64,000 nt of DNA from Cohaesibacter intestini (lineage in GTDB: Bacteria > Pseudomonadota > Alphaproteobacteria > Rhizobiales > Cohaesibacteraceae), in NCBI RefSeq assembly GCF_003324485.1, contig NZ_QODK01000004.1, positions 310,001 to 374,000 of the forward strand, read 5' to 3'. Below the pieces are notes generated by a model that saw nothing but the letters and a program-made list of their open reading frames with translations, ran no database searches and had not been told where the DNA came from. The position numbers and the translations under genes were made by a program. Shown piece after piece: positions 39,116 through 48,263 of the stretch; positions within the stretch are counted from its first letter, which is position 1, and each line of letters begins with the position of its first letter.

Positions 39116-39775
39116 TCATTGACCCGTGCGCATCACGTTGGTTTCGATCTGGCTGCAGACGGTTTGGAAATTCTCTGGCGTGCAGAAAATGGCATCAAGC
39201 ACCAAAAGGCCCGAGCGCAAGACAATGGTGTGTTGGGTGCGGATGATTTCCAGCTCGTCAATATCCTCCCAACGGGTTTGTCTGCCGCTGTTGGCGCTGG
39301 CGAGCAGGCCGGCTCCGGCCAGTCCGGGATTGAAGGTGATCAGCCCGAGGGAAATGGCCAGACTGCGACTGACCTTGGCGCGGCTGTCGATGACGCGCGA
39401 TTGAATGTCATCGCGTCCCAGTTGGAACTGCATTTTCATCCGGTTGCCAAGGACCAGCAGAACAGCAATGGCAACGAGGACCGTCAGAACCCCGATCGCA
39501 CCAAAAAACAGGATGATGGCGACCCTGATCTCGCCCGGATCATTGTCGATGACCCCAAGGACCAGCATGAGAAGGGCAAGGGCCGCAGCCGGAATAAGGA
39601 TCACCAGCCCAAGTTGGCGCAGGACGACGCGATTGGTGGCCAGCGGAACATCAATGGTCCACTCGATCGGTGTGTTGCCAAAGGTGTCTTCACTCGTCTT
39701 TTCGGGGGCGTTGAAGGGGTCTTGGGTGACAGCTTTCTTGTCTTTTGTTGCTGTCTTGGTCTCTGCCTTTGTCAT
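39116..39775 (-). CDS. Hypothetical membrane protein, paralogue-like neighbour of the preceding one
   Basis: The 219-residue protein has a charged, Lys/Thr-rich N-terminus of about 45 residues, two transmembrane segments (about 55-77 and 84-108), then GNRMKMQFQLGRDDIQ and a soluble domain ending in RWEDIDELEII. The arrangement GN-basic-hydrophobic, then GAGLLA, then a WxxI/V-x-x-I motif matches the neighbouring protein. GGAAGGGA precedes the ATG. It is upstream of that gene by 39 bases on the same strand, so they are probably co-transcribed. Function is not known. Confidence 0.75.
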   Translation of the reverse strand: MTKAETKTATKDKKAVTQDPFNAPEKTSEDTFGNTPIEWTIDVPLATNRVVLRQLGLVILIPAAALALLMLVLGVIDNDPGEIRVAIILFFGAIGVLTVLVAIAVLLVLGNRMKMQFQLGRDDIQSRVIDSRAKVSRSLAISLGLITFNPGLAGAGLLASANSGRQTRWEDIDELEIIRTQHTIVLRSGLLVLDAIFCTPENFQTVCSQIETNVMRTGQ

Positions 39776-39896
39776 GGGGTCCCTTCCTTGTTCAGTGTCA
39801 GGGAGGAGGTCTTCATGATAGCGGAGCAGCGACGCCTTGTCTCGAGCACCTTGTCACATTGGACATCTGTAGCAGCAATGCGAGGGCCTACAATGC

Positions 39897-39930
39897 ATCA
39901 AGGCCGACAAGATGTCCCGTCGGCCTTGAT
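39897..39930. terminator. 12-bp inverted repeat downstream of the amino-sugar importer operon
   Basis: ATCAAGGCCGAC (39897-39908) and GTCGGCCTTGAT (39919-39930) form a perfect 12-bp stem with a 10-base loop, about 30 bases after the stop of the minus-strand ATPase gene. A real U-run is missing on either side, so it may stabilise the 3' end rather than terminate by itself. Confidence 0.6.
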
Positions 39931-39961
39931 GTTGTTGTGTCTTGATGGCAGCCCGTTGCTG

Positions 39962-40939
39962 CTAGTCGTCGAAATAGTGCAGTTTTGCGGGATCAAAGCC
40001 CAGTTTCAATTGCTGGCCGGGGTTGATGTCATGCTGGCCAAACAGGCGTATGGTGGAGTCGATGTTGGCAATCTTGGAGATGACATTGGTGTCGCCTCCC
40101 AGATGCTCAACATGCTGCACATCTGCGCTCAGCGGGCCATCGTCTGCGAGATAAAGGTCTTCCGGGCGCAGCCCAATGGTGCGGCGGTCGCCCTCCTCAA
40201 GCAGCGAGGCGGGCAGGAAATTCATCGAAGGCGAGCCAAGGAATCCGGCAACGAACTTGTTGGCCGGATTGTTATACAGATCCATCGGGCTGCCGATTTG
40301 CTCGACCCGGCCATCACGCAGCACGACGATCTTGTCAGCCAAGGTCATGGCCTCGGTCTGGTCGTGGGTCACATAGATCATCGAGGCATTGAGCTGTTTG
40401 TGCAGATTGGCGATTTCGATGCGGGTATTCATGCGCAGTGCTGCGTCGAGGTTCGACAAAGGCTCATCGAGCAGGAACAGCTTGGGCTTGCGGACGATGG
40501 CCCGGCCAATGGCGACGCGCTGGCGCTGGCCGCCGGACAATTCGGACGGATAGCGGCTGAGATAGTCATCCAGTTTGAGCATCCGCGAGGCTTCATTGAC
40601 GCGGGCGGTAATCTGATCCTTCGGTACGCCTTCCTGCTTCAAGGCCAGCGACATGTTGTTGGCGACATTGAGGTGGGGGTAGAGGGCGTAGGACTGGAAC
40701 ACCATGGCGATACCGCGTTTGGAAGGCGGCACGCTGTTGACGACTTCGCCGCCAATAGAGACTTCTCCCGATGAGGCATCTTCAAGGCCCGCAATGACCC
40801 GCAGCAGGGTGGACTTGCCACAGCCGGAAGGGCCGACGAAAACGACGAACTCGCCATCCTCGACGTCGATATTTATGTCTTTCAGGACCTCGGTCTTGCC
40901 AAAGGCCTTGCACACATTTTTCAGGGTCAGCGCAGTCAC
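39962..40939 (-). CDS. CUT1-type ABC importer, ATPase (MalK/UgpC family)
   Basis: The 325-residue ATPase has Walker A GPSGCGKST, signature LSGGQRQRVAIGRAI, Walker B LFLLDEPLSNLD, the H-loop VTHDQTEAM and a C-terminal regulatory OB-type domain (IGLRPEDLYLADDG). GTG start overlapping the stop of the Gfo/Idh gene (GTGA). It powers the two permeases and receptor encoded upstream. The C-terminal domain is slightly short compared with MalK. Confidence 0.93.
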   Translation of the reverse strand: MTALTLKNVCKAFGKTEVLKDINIDVEDGEFVVFVGPSGCGKSTLLRVIAGLEDASSGEVSIGGEVVNSVPPSKRGIAMVFQSYALYPHLNVANNMSLALKQEGVPKDQITARVNEASRMLKLDDYLSRYPSELSGGQRQRVAIGRAIVRKPKLFLLDEPLSNLDAALRMNTRIEIANLHKQLNASMIYVTHDQTEAMTLADKIVVLRDGRVEQIGSPMDLYNNPANKFVAGFLGSPSMNFLPASLLEEGDRRTIGLRPEDLYLADDGPLSADVQHVEHLGGDTNVISKIANIDSTIRLFGQHDINPGQQLKLGFDPAKLHYFDD

Positions 40940-41970
40940 AGCGTTGCCTCCTCAAGCATTACAGGTTTGCCGGTGCGGATGCTCTGGTCGGCGGCAAGGC
41001 AAATGGCCAGCGATTGCACTGCATCCTGCATATGTCGTTCCAGATCGATATCGTCTTTGATGGCGCGCAGGATGAAATCCTGCTCGTTGGCGCAAAGCTC
41101 GTTATGGCCGGGCTCTCCTGCCAGATCGATGGTCCGGTCGCCGTCCGGTTTGTGAACCAGAATGCCGCCAACCTTGGTGTGGCCATCAATGTCGGCCGAT
41201 GCGCCCTTGTTGCCATCGGTGATCGAAACCGAGCCATTGGGCGAGACGATGTCTTTGACGAAAAAGGCGGTCTCGGACATCATCGGCCCCCAGCCTGCCT
41301 CATACCAGCCGACCGAGCCATCGGCGAAGATGACTTGTAGTTGGCCATAATTATACATGTCCTCGGCGATCTCATCGGACAGGCGCAAGCCCATGCCATT
41401 GACGCTGACAGGCTTGGCATCGGTGATCTGACACATCGCGTCGACATAATGGACGCCGCAATCGACAAGAGGGCTGGTGGTTTGCATCAGGGCTTTGTGG
41501 GTTTCCCATTCAGCGCCGCTTGATTGCTGGTTGAGATTGAGGCGGAAGACATAAGGTCCACCCAGCGCACGGGCTTCGGCCACAAAGCGGATCCATGAGG
41601 GGTGATGCCGCAGGATATAGCCAACCACCAGCTTGCGGTTGGTGCGTTTGGCGGTGGCGACCACCCGTTCGGCATCCGCCACGCTCATGGCAAGGGGCTT
41701 TTCGACGAACACATGGGCCCCGGCTTCCATGGCGGCGCAGGCAAAATCCACATGGGTGTCGGTATAGGTGGCGATCACCACGAGGTCAGGCTTGGTCTCG
41801 CTCAGCGCTTGATGAAAGTCGGTGAAGAAGGGATAGGCGGCCAATTCGTCCTTTTTGGCGCTTTGCGTTCGGGCAACGAGGCCGACAATCTCGGACTCTG
41901 GATGATGATGGTGGGCGAGGGCATGGGAAAAGCCCATATTGCCGAGGCCTGCAATCAGGGTTCTGATCAT
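40936..41970 (-). CDS. Gfo/Idh/MocA-family oxidoreductase in the amino-sugar operon
   Basis: A 344-residue protein with an N-terminal Rossmann motif (IAGLGNMGFSHALAHH), the VEKPLAMSVADAE motif with the catalytic Lys and VDCGVHYVDAMCQI with the conserved His. The start at 41970 has AGGAG seven bases upstream and overlaps the permease stop (ATGA). Its place inside the importer operon suggests that it oxidises or rearranges the imported sugar before or after the MurQ/Nag steps. Its role in amino-sugar metabolism is not established. Confidence 0.9.
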   Translation of the reverse strand: MIRTLIAGLGNMGFSHALAHHHHPESEIVGLVARTQSAKKDELAAYPFFTDFHQALSETKPDLVVIATYTDTHVDFACAAMEAGAHVFVEKPLAMSVADAERVVATAKRTNRKLVVGYILRHHPSWIRFVAEARALGGPYVFRLNLNQQSSGAEWETHKALMQTTSPLVDCGVHYVDAMCQITDAKPVSVNGMGLRLSDEIAEDMYNYGQLQVIFADGSVGWYEAGWGPMMSETAFFVKDIVSPNGSVSITDGNKGASADIDGHTKVGGILVHKPDGDRTIDLAGEPGHNELCANEQDFILRAIKDDIDLERHMQDAVQSLAICLAADQSIRTGKPVMLEEATL

Positions 41971-42809
41971 TTCACCGCTCCTGAAGTGATGCCGCGAATG
42001 AGCTGGCGGGAGAAGATGACGTAAAGGATGAGGACCGGCAGGATGGCCATCGACAGAGCGGAGAGAACCGCATTCCAGTCGGTGACGAACTGGCCGATAA
42101 AGACCTGACTGCCAAGGGTCAGGGTTTTGGTTTCCTCGGCCGGAGCGAGGATCAGCGGGAACCACAGGTCGTTCCAAATCGGGATCATGTTGAACACCGC
42201 GACCGTGGCCATGGCTGGACGGACCAAAGGCACGACGATGCGCCCGAAGATCACATATTCATTGAGGCCATCGACGCGGGCAGCGTCTTTGAGGTCATTG
42301 GAAACCTGCTTCATGAATTCGCTGAGGATGAAGACCGCCAGCGGCAGGCCTTGGGCTGTATAGACCAGAATGAGCGCCCAGAGGGTGTTCACAAGGCCGG
42401 TGGCGACCATCATTTCCAGAATGGCAACGGTGCCAATGCGGATTGGGATCATGATGCCAAGGGCCAGATAAAGCCCCATCAAGGTGTTGCCCTTGAAGCG
42501 ATATTCACTCAGCGCAAAGGCGGCCATGGCTCCGAACAACAGGATGAAGAACAGGGAGGCCACAGTGACGATGAAGCTATTCTGGAAATAGAGGAAGAAA
42601 TCCCCTTGTTTCATCACGGTTTCATAGCCGATCAGCGAGAAGCTGTCCGCATTGGGCAGGGCCAAAGGCTCACGAAAGATGGCTTTGCGGGTTTTGAAGC
42701 TGTTGATCAGGATGACGAAGACCGGGAACAGGGCGATCAGGGTGTAAAGACCCAGAGCGCCATGCATAGCCAGCGCATTGAAGCGGTTGGTACGGGCTGT
42801 ATTTTCCAT
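41967..42809 (-). CDS. CUT1-type ABC importer, inner-membrane permease (MalG-like)
   Basis: The 280-residue protein has six transmembrane segments and the EAA loop DAARVDGLNEYVIFGRIVVP, abbreviated here as DAARVDGLNEY then GRIVVPLVRP. It pairs with the MalF-like permease encoded just upstream (12 bases apart). AAGGAGG precedes the ATG. Confidence 0.92.
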   Translation of the reverse strand: MENTARTNRFNALAMHGALGLYTLIALFPVFVILINSFKTRKAIFREPLALPNADSFSLIGYETVMKQGDFFLYFQNSFIVTVASLFFILLFGAMAAFALSEYRFKGNTLMGLYLALGIMIPIRIGTVAILEMMVATGLVNTLWALILVYTAQGLPLAVFILSEFMKQVSNDLKDAARVDGLNEYVIFGRIVVPLVRPAMATVAVFNMIPIWNDLWFPLILAPAEETKTLTLGSQVFIGQFVTDWNAVLSALSMAILPVLILYVIFSRQLIRGITSGAVK

Positions 42810-42821
42810 GTCTGCCTCCTT

Positions 42822-43736
42822 CTACATTTGATAACGGCGCAGGCGCGTCTGAATGCCGAACAAATAGATGCAGACGCCAATGAGAATGATCGCGAACATG
42901 GAACCAGCAATGGCCGAGCCCATATGCGGGTCACCCAATTGCAGCTGGAAGCCGAAGAAGGTGCGATACATGAAGGTGCCCAGAATGTCGGTCGAGAAGT
43001 CCGGACCGGCAAGGGCCCCCTGCGCGGTATAGATCAGGTCGAAGGCGTTGAAATTGCCCACGAAGGTGAGAATGGAAATGATGCCGATGGAGGGCAGGAT
43101 CAGCGGCAGCTTGATTTTCCAGAAGGCGGAAATGCCGGTGATGCCGTCAATTTCACCCGCTTCAAGCACTTCCTCGGGGATCGACAGCAAAGCAGCATAG
43201 ATCAACATCATCGGGATGCCGACAAACTGCCAGACCGAGACCAGTGACAGGGCGGTCAGGGCATAGGCTTCCTTGCCCAGCCACGGGGCAAAGAGGGCCT
43301 TCAGGCCAATCGCATCGAGCATATTGGGGGCGATGCCCCAGATGGGCGACAGGATCAGCTTCCATGCAAAGCCGACAATCACGAAGCTCAGAATGGTTGG
43401 AATGAAGATGGCAGACCGATAAAGCGCCGCAAAGCGCAAGCGCGGATGGGACAGGATCGCTGCCAGTGCGACACCAATCGGGTTCTGGACCAGCATATGA
43501 ATGAAGAAGAACCAGAAATTGTTCCCCAGCGCGTTCCAGAATTGCTCGGACCAGATCGAGTTGCCGAACAGACGTTCGAAATTGGCGAATCCGACATAGG
43601 TGCGCACATGATCGATCTCGCTATAAAGAGCGAGGCGCAGGGTGTTGAAGAGCGGAAAGATCATGACCGCAGTATAGACCAGCACGGCTGGTGCCAAAAA
43701 CACGACGATGTGCCATCGAAAGCGGGGCGCTTGCAT
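42822..43736 (-). CDS. CUT1-type ABC importer, inner-membrane permease (MalF-like)
   Basis: The 304-residue protein has six transmembrane segments and an EAA loop (EAGEIDGITGISAFWKIKLP, i.e. EAGEIDGITG then FWKIKLPLILP). The ATG at 43736 is better spaced from GGAGA than the preceding GTG. It forms the heterodimeric channel with the MalG-like subunit. Confidence 0.92.
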   Translation of the reverse strand: MQAPRFRWHIVVFLAPAVLVYTAVMIFPLFNTLRLALYSEIDHVRTYVGFANFERLFGNSIWSEQFWNALGNNFWFFFIHMLVQNPIGVALAAILSHPRLRFAALYRSAIFIPTILSFVIVGFAWKLILSPIWGIAPNMLDAIGLKALFAPWLGKEAYALTALSLVSVWQFVGIPMMLIYAALLSIPEEVLEAGEIDGITGISAFWKIKLPLILPSIGIISILTFVGNFNAFDLIYTAQGALAGPDFSTDILGTFMYRTFFGFQLQLGDPHMGSAIAGSMFAIILIGVCIYLFGIQTRLRRYQM

Positions 43737-43933
43737 CACATTCTCCAGTTTCGAAGCCTCTCGCGCTTTCCCGGTCCGATGAGGCTTGAAAGTCAGTCTG
43801 TTGCTCGCACCCAGCTTGATGTCGTCTCGGTGCCTTTAGGCTTGACGGGTGCGGACATCGCAGGTTGGGCGAGGGCCGTTCAAGGCCGGGCCGATCCTGT
43901 CCGCAGCCCGAGGGCTACCGACAGGCTATGTGA

Positions 43934-43960
43934 GGCAAGCGACGCGGTGCGCCGCTTGCC
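43934..43960 (-). repeat. Hairpin between binding-protein and permease genes
   Basis: GGCAAGCG (43934-43941) pairs with CGCTTGCC (43953-43960), just after the stop of the binding-protein gene, in a 232-base gap before the permease. It probably protects the receptor mRNA and lowers read-through. Confidence 0.6.
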
Positions 43961-43968
43961 CGTTGGTC

Positions 43969-45222
43969 TTACATTTGCGGTTTGTACCAGCTGGCCAGAC
44001 CATCCTGCAGTTTCTTGCCAAGCTCTTCAGGGGTCGCGGTACCCTTGATGGCGGCGGCTGATGCACCCCAGGTCTCGTTTTCGAGGTTTGGTGTGCCGCG
44101 GGACAGGATCTGGTAGGTGGAACGAATGGTGCTTTCGCACTTGCCGCGCCAGCTGACAAATTCCTTGGCGAGCGGATCGCTCAGCTCGACAGGGGTTTTC
44201 GACAGCGGGAAGAAGCCCGGCAGAGCGTTGCCGAAGATTTCAGCAAATTCAGGCGAAGCCACCCAGCTCAGGAAGGTTTTGGCGGCTTCTGGATTCGGGG
44301 TTTTGGCATTCATGCCAATGCCGATATCGGTGTGGTCGGAAATATAACATTTGTCGCCAGCCTTTTTGACCGGTGGCATGAAGGCACCCATCTTGAAGTC
44401 AGCCTGTGCGTTGAAGCCGGAAATTTCCCAAGAGCCTGCTGGATAAACAGCGGCGCGGCCAAGGGTGAAGAGGTTCTGGCTGTCCGGATAGGTCTGGGCT
44501 TCAAAGCCGTCGCCGAGATATGGGGCCCATTTGGCCAGCGTCGCATATGGCTCAACCCACTGCGGGTCGGTCAGCTTCTGCTCGCCCTTGATCAGAGCCA
44601 GACGGCCTTCTTCGCCTTTCCAGTAGTTTGGACCAATATTGTTGTAGCCCATGGTGGCCGCTTCCCACTGGTCATTGGTGCCCATGGCCATCGGAATATA
44701 GCTGCCGTCTTCCTTGATTTTCTCAAGGGCTGCGAAGAATTCGTCTTCGGTTTCCGGGGCTTTGAGGCCCAGCTCGTCGAAGGCGTCTTTATTGTAGATG
44801 AAGCCGTGGATCACGGAAGCCATCGGTACGCAGAAGGTTGCAGAACCATCGTCCGTCTGCCAAGCGGATTTGGCAACGTCGGAGAAGTTGTTCATGGCGT
44901 CCATGTCGTCGAGTTTTGCCAGATGACCGGCATCATATAGAGCCAGCGAGGCATCGAATGGACGGCAGGTGATGATGTCACCAGCAGAGCCTGCATCAAG
45001 CTTGGAGTTCAGCACCGCGTTATATTCGGTTGGAGCCGATGGGGTGAACTTGACTTTGATACCTGGATGCTTGGCTTCAAAGGCTGGAATGATCTTGTCC
45101 TGCCAGAGAGTCAGGTCGTCATTGCGCCAGCTCTCGATGGTGAGGGTAGCGTCGGCGGCATAGGCAGCGCTGCTCAGCACGGTGGCTGCGAGAAGGACTG
45201 CAGTTGTCAATTTGGTGTTCAC
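43969..45222 (-). CDS. CUT1-type ABC importer, extracellular sugar-binding protein (family 1)
   Basis: A 417-residue protein with a Sec signal peptide (cleavage after SSAAYA near residue 22) and the SBP family 1 layout (LTIESWRNDDLTLWQDKIIPAF, shown here as LTIESWRNDD; KHPGIKVKF; AAVYPAGSWEISGF). These receptors bind di- or oligosaccharides or amino sugars. Next to murQ and nag genes the likely ligands are chitobiose, GlcNAc or muramic-acid-containing sugars. GTG start after AGAGG. Confidence 0.9.
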   Translation of the reverse strand: MNTKLTTAVLLAATVLSSAAYAADATLTIESWRNDDLTLWQDKIIPAFEAKHPGIKVKFTPSAPTEYNAVLNSKLDAGSAGDIITCRPFDASLALYDAGHLAKLDDMDAMNNFSDVAKSAWQTDDGSATFCVPMASVIHGFIYNKDAFDELGLKAPETEDEFFAALEKIKEDGSYIPMAMGTNDQWEAATMGYNNIGPNYWKGEEGRLALIKGEQKLTDPQWVEPYATLAKWAPYLGDGFEAQTYPDSQNLFTLGRAAVYPAGSWEISGFNAQADFKMGAFMPPVKKAGDKCYISDHTDIGIGMNAKTPNPEAAKTFLSWVASPEFAEIFGNALPGFFPLSKTPVELSDPLAKEFVSWRGKCESTIRSTYQILSRGTPNLENETWGASAAAIKGTATPEELGKKLQDGLASWYKPQM

Positions 45223-45299
45223 GTTGAACCTCTCTGTATGTTGTGTTGCTTGGTTGCAAGTGGAATGGGCAAGTTGCTTTTCTTGTTATGGTGCTGGTT

Positions 45300-46193
45300 C
45301 TAGTCCTTGGCGGCGAGCGCATTGAGCGCTGCACGCAAATGGTCGTCGTGACGGCTGAGAAGCGCCTCGGCCTCCGCCTTGTCGCTGATGCCGGCGCACA
45401 GAAGAATGGCCTGTTTGACATTGCCCTGTGCTGTTTCAAGGGCGTTGGTGGCGTCATCCTCGGATGTCTGGGCAATGGTTTGGACGATGATTCTTGCCCG
45501 CTGGCGCAGTTTGTTATTGTCTGCCTTCAAATTGATCATCATGCCGTCATGAACATGGCCCAAATGGATCGCCATCATGGTGGAAAGCATGTTGAGTGCC
45601 ATTTTCTGGGCGGTCGCTGCACCCATGCGGGTCGATCCGGAAATCACTTCCGGAGGGGTCGGCAACAGGATCGGACAGTCGCTCAGGCCAAGCAGCGGAG
45701 AGCCTGGATTGTTGGCGATGCCAATCACGTAGGTGCTAGCATTCTTGGCAATATGTGCCGCTTCCAAAGTGTAAGGGGTGCTGCCGCTGGCAGAAATCGC
45801 GATCAGGCAGTCCCGGTCGGACAGATCAGACAAGGCTTGCGTCAGGCTGGAGCTGTCATCTTCGGTGTTGCCGGGCATGTCGCCATTGGTGGGGATGCCG
45901 CCAGCCATCAGAATGCGGATCTTGGCTGAATCGATGCCAAAGGTGCCGCCAAGCTCGGAGGCATCTGCCAATGCCATCAGCCCGGACGAGCCTGCTGCGG
46001 CGTAAATCAGCTTTCCACCGGCTAGGAACTGACGGGCCATTGCAGCGGATCCGTCGCAGATGGCGGGCTTTGCCGCTTCAATCGCCTTGGCTGCCTCTAT
46101 CTGGCCATTGGCAAGAATCGTCGCAATGTCCAGCGGGGGCTGGATTTCCAGGCCGATTGCGCTTCTGTGGCGTGTTTCGGTGACAAGGTCCAC
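45300..46193 (-). CDS. murQ: N-acetylmuramic acid 6-phosphate etherase-like protein
   Basis: The 297-residue SIS-domain lyase removes lactate from MurNAc-6-phosphate to give GlcNAc-6-phosphate. Motifs are the N-terminal TETRH region, AAAGSSGLMALADASELGGTFG (AAGSSGLMALADASEL), ISASGSTPYTLEA and STRMGAATAQKMALNML. The sequence is somewhat divergent from E. coli MurQ (GSSGLM in place of GTSGRL), so a related etherase is possible. GTG start after AGGAGGA. It leads the importer operon and is divergent from the GntR regulator. GlcNAc-6-phosphate would then go to NagA. Confidence 0.85.
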   Translation of the reverse strand: MDLVTETRHRSAIGLEIQPPLDIATILANGQIEAAKAIEAAKPAICDGSAAMARQFLAGGKLIYAAAGSSGLMALADASELGGTFGIDSAKIRILMAGGIPTNGDMPGNTEDDSSSLTQALSDLSDRDCLIAISASGSTPYTLEAAHIAKNASTYVIGIANNPGSPLLGLSDCPILLPTPPEVISGSTRMGAATAQKMALNMLSTMMAIHLGHVHDGMMINLKADNNKLRQRARIIVQTIAQTSEDDATNALETAQGNVKQAILLCAGISDKAEAEALLSRHDDHLRAALNALAAKD

Positions 46194-46225
46194 TGCTTAC
46201 TCCTCCTGACAGTGCTCTCCAATAT

Positions 46226-46328
46226 AATACCTTTTAAATACCATCTGTCCACCTCTAAAGTTTGCATAATATCTAGGCTTGTGCGAAAAATTTTTGCTTA
46301 TTGATATATTTGGTCTTATTTTGGTCTT
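46226..46328. promoter_or_regulatory. Paired GGT(A/C)TT half-sites between murQ and the GntR gene
   Basis: Next to murQ, AATACC occurs at 46226-46231 and 46237-46242 (GGTATT on the other strand, 11 bases apart). Next to the regulator gene, GGTCTT occurs at 46312-46317 and 46323-46328 (also 11 bases apart). The two pairs point in opposite directions and flank the divergent promoters, a plausible set of GntR operators. Inferred from spacing only. Confidence 0.45.
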
Positions 46329-46471
46329 TCTTTATTCCGTCTGGTCCTGTATGACTGAATAGGATTGGAATTGTTTTGGAGGGTTTTTGCGCTGACCGCG
46401 CTTTTGGCATTCTGATCTGGATGCGAGGGAGCCTGAAGAGAGGCGCAATCAGAACTGTGAGGCATGCCTTG

Positions 46472-47227
46472 ATGACAGTGGAAGATTATCTGCGAGCGGG
46501 GGACTGGTTGAGTAAGAAGGCTGGGCCTCTCTATGTGCTGCTGTCCCGGCGGATTGAGCAGGCCATTGCCATGGGGTTGTTGCTGCCTGACCATTCACTG
46601 CCTGCCGAGCGGGAAATCGCGGATCTGACCGATCTGTCGCGGGTCACCGTGCGCAAGGGCATTCAGGAACTGGTCAAGAAGGGGATTGTCGAGCAACGTC
46701 ATGGCTCCGGTTCCTTCGTGCGTCAGCAGCCGGGCAAACTTGAGCAATCTTTGTCCCATCTCACCTCCTTTACCGAAGACATGATGGCGCGGGGCTTTGA
46801 AACCTCGTCGATCTGGCTGGAACGCGAAGTGCGCAGGCCATCGCCGGATGAGATGTTCACGCTGGGATTGTCCGGGGGCGTCTCGATTGCCTGCCTCAAT
46901 CGGCTGCGGGAAGCCAATGGCCAGCCGATGGCCTTGGAATGTGCGGTTCTGCCGGTCGATATCCTGTCGGACCCCTCCAAGGTCACAACGTCACTGTATG
47001 ATCAGCTGGACCGGGACGGCAATCGTCCGGTGCGGGCGGTGCAGAAGATTTCTGCGATCAATCTGGAGGCGCGCGAGGCCGAGTTGCTCGGTGTGCCGGT
47101 GGGGATGGCGGGGCTGAGCATTCGGCGCATTTCCTATCTGCAAAGCGGTCGGGCGATCGAGTTGACCAAATCCATCTATCGTGGCGACGCTTATGACTTT
47201 GTCGCCGAAATGAGTTTTTCACAATGA
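46472..47227 (+). CDS. GntR/HutC-family regulator of the amino-sugar locus (NagR-like)
   Basis: About 251 residues: an N-terminal GntR winged helix (LPAEREIADLTDLSRVTVRKG, i.e. LPAEREIADL then SRVTVRKGI) and a UTRA effector domain (the region from SLSHLTSF to the end, with RLREANGQPMALE and SIYRGDAYDF). HutC-type regulators near nag genes respond to GlcNAc-6-P or GlcN-6-P. The start at 46472 fits family length; upstream in-frame TTG and ATG codons would add about 30 atypical residues. First gene of gntR-nagB-nagA-kinase-cutC. Confidence 0.87.
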   Translation: MTVEDYLRAGDWLSKKAGPLYVLLSRRIEQAIAMGLLLPDHSLPAEREIADLTDLSRVTVRKGIQELVKKGIVEQRHGSGSFVRQQPGKLEQSLSHLTSFTEDMMARGFETSSIWLEREVRRPSPDEMFTLGLSGGVSIACLNRLREANGQPMALECAVLPVDILSDPSKVTTSLYDQLDRDGNRPVRAVQKISAINLEAREAELLGVPVGMAGLSIRRISYLQSGRAIELTKSIYRGDAYDFVAEMSFSQ

Positions 47228-47243
47228 CAGAAGGCAGTGCCCA

Positions 47244-48263
47244 ATGACGAAGATGCGGGAAGAAACCGAAGAAATCCCTGTAGCCGTGGAGCGACTGCTA
47301 AAGAGCGTGCCGGACAGCATTGACCCGGTCGCGGCTGCCCTGCGTGCGCGTGATCCCAAGGTCGTGGTGACCATTGCCCGCGGCTCGTCCGATCATGCTG
47401 CCTATTTCATGAAATATGCCATCGAGCTGGTGATGGGCCTGCCCGTTGCCTCGCAAGGGCCGTCGATTGCCTCGATCTATGGCGCCAAAATGAAGATGGA
47501 CAGCGCGGCCGTGTTTGCCATTTCCCAGTCCGGGGCGAGTGCTGATATCGTGGCGATGGCCAAGGCGGCGCGAGAAGGCGGGGCGCTGACGGCGGCTCTG
47601 GTCAACACGCTGCCATCCGATCTGGCCAATCAATGCGAACTGGCGGTCGACATCAAAGCCGGAGAAGAACAGGCGGTTGCCGCCACCAAGTCTTATGTCA
47701 ACTCGATCGTCGCCGGGCTGGCGATCCTCGCCGGATGGGCTGAGGATTACACGTTGAAGAATGCACTGGCGCGTCTGCCAGAGCATCTCAACACCGCCTT
47801 GTCGATTGACTGGTCAGAGATGATCGAGCCGGTCGCCAAGGCCAATTCGCTCTATATGCTGGGCCGTGGGCCGACCATGGCGATTGCGGCCGAGGCCGCG
47901 CTCAAATGCAAAGAAACCTGCGAACTGCATGCGGAGGCCTATTCGTCGGCCGAAATGTTGCATGGGCCCGTGTCGCTGGTGGATCGGGACTTTCCGGTTA
48001 TCGCCTTTGCGGCGCGGGATGCTGCTGAAAACTCGATTGTCGAGATCGTCAATGGAGTGGTGGCGAAGAATCCCCATTGCTACATTTCATCGAACCATGC
48101 AGGCGACGCAGTGCGGTTGCCCTTTGTCGTTACCGGTCACCCGCTGACCGACGCCCTGACATTGATCGTGCCTTTCTATCGCTTTGTCGAGCAATTGTCG
48201 CGGCATCGTGGCCTTGATCCGGACAAGCCTGCAGCGCTGAAGAAAGTGACGGTGACGCGATGA
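47244..48263 (+). CDS. SIS-domain glucosamine-6-phosphate deaminase (NagB-II type)
   Basis: A 339-residue protein with two SIS domains like the isomerase half of GlmS but without the glutaminase domain. Motifs are ARGSSDHAAYFMKY, ISQSGASADIVAMAK, the CELHAEAYSSAEMLHGP segment carrying the catalytic Glu/His, and the C-terminal KKVTVTR. NagB-II enzymes convert GlcN-6-P to fructose-6-P plus ammonia. nagA follows with a four-base overlap, which supports this reading. A frlB-like fructoselysine deglycase is the main alternative. Confidence 0.87.
   Translation: MTKMREETEEIPVAVERLLKSVPDSIDPVAAALRARDPKVVVTIARGSSDHAAYFMKYAIELVMGLPVASQGPSIASIYGAKMKMDSAAVFAISQSGASADIVAMAKAAREGGALTAALVNTLPSDLANQCELAVDIKAGEEQAVAATKSYVNSIVAGLAILAGWAEDYTLKNALARLPEHLNTALSIDWSEMIEPVAKANSLYMLGRGPTMAIAAEAALKCKETCELHAEAYSSAEMLHGPVSLVDRDFPVIAFAARDAAENSIVEIVNGVVAKNPHCYISSNHAGDAVRLPFVVTGHPLTDALTLIVPFYRFVEQLSRHRGLDPDKPAALKKVTVTR

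Noticed and set aside
39095-40774. Long plus-strand open frame (about 559 codons)
   Set aside because: It lies antisense to a membrane-protein gene and the MalK-type ATPase and spans the gap between them; no family resemblance, no ribosome binding site. A shadow of codon bias.
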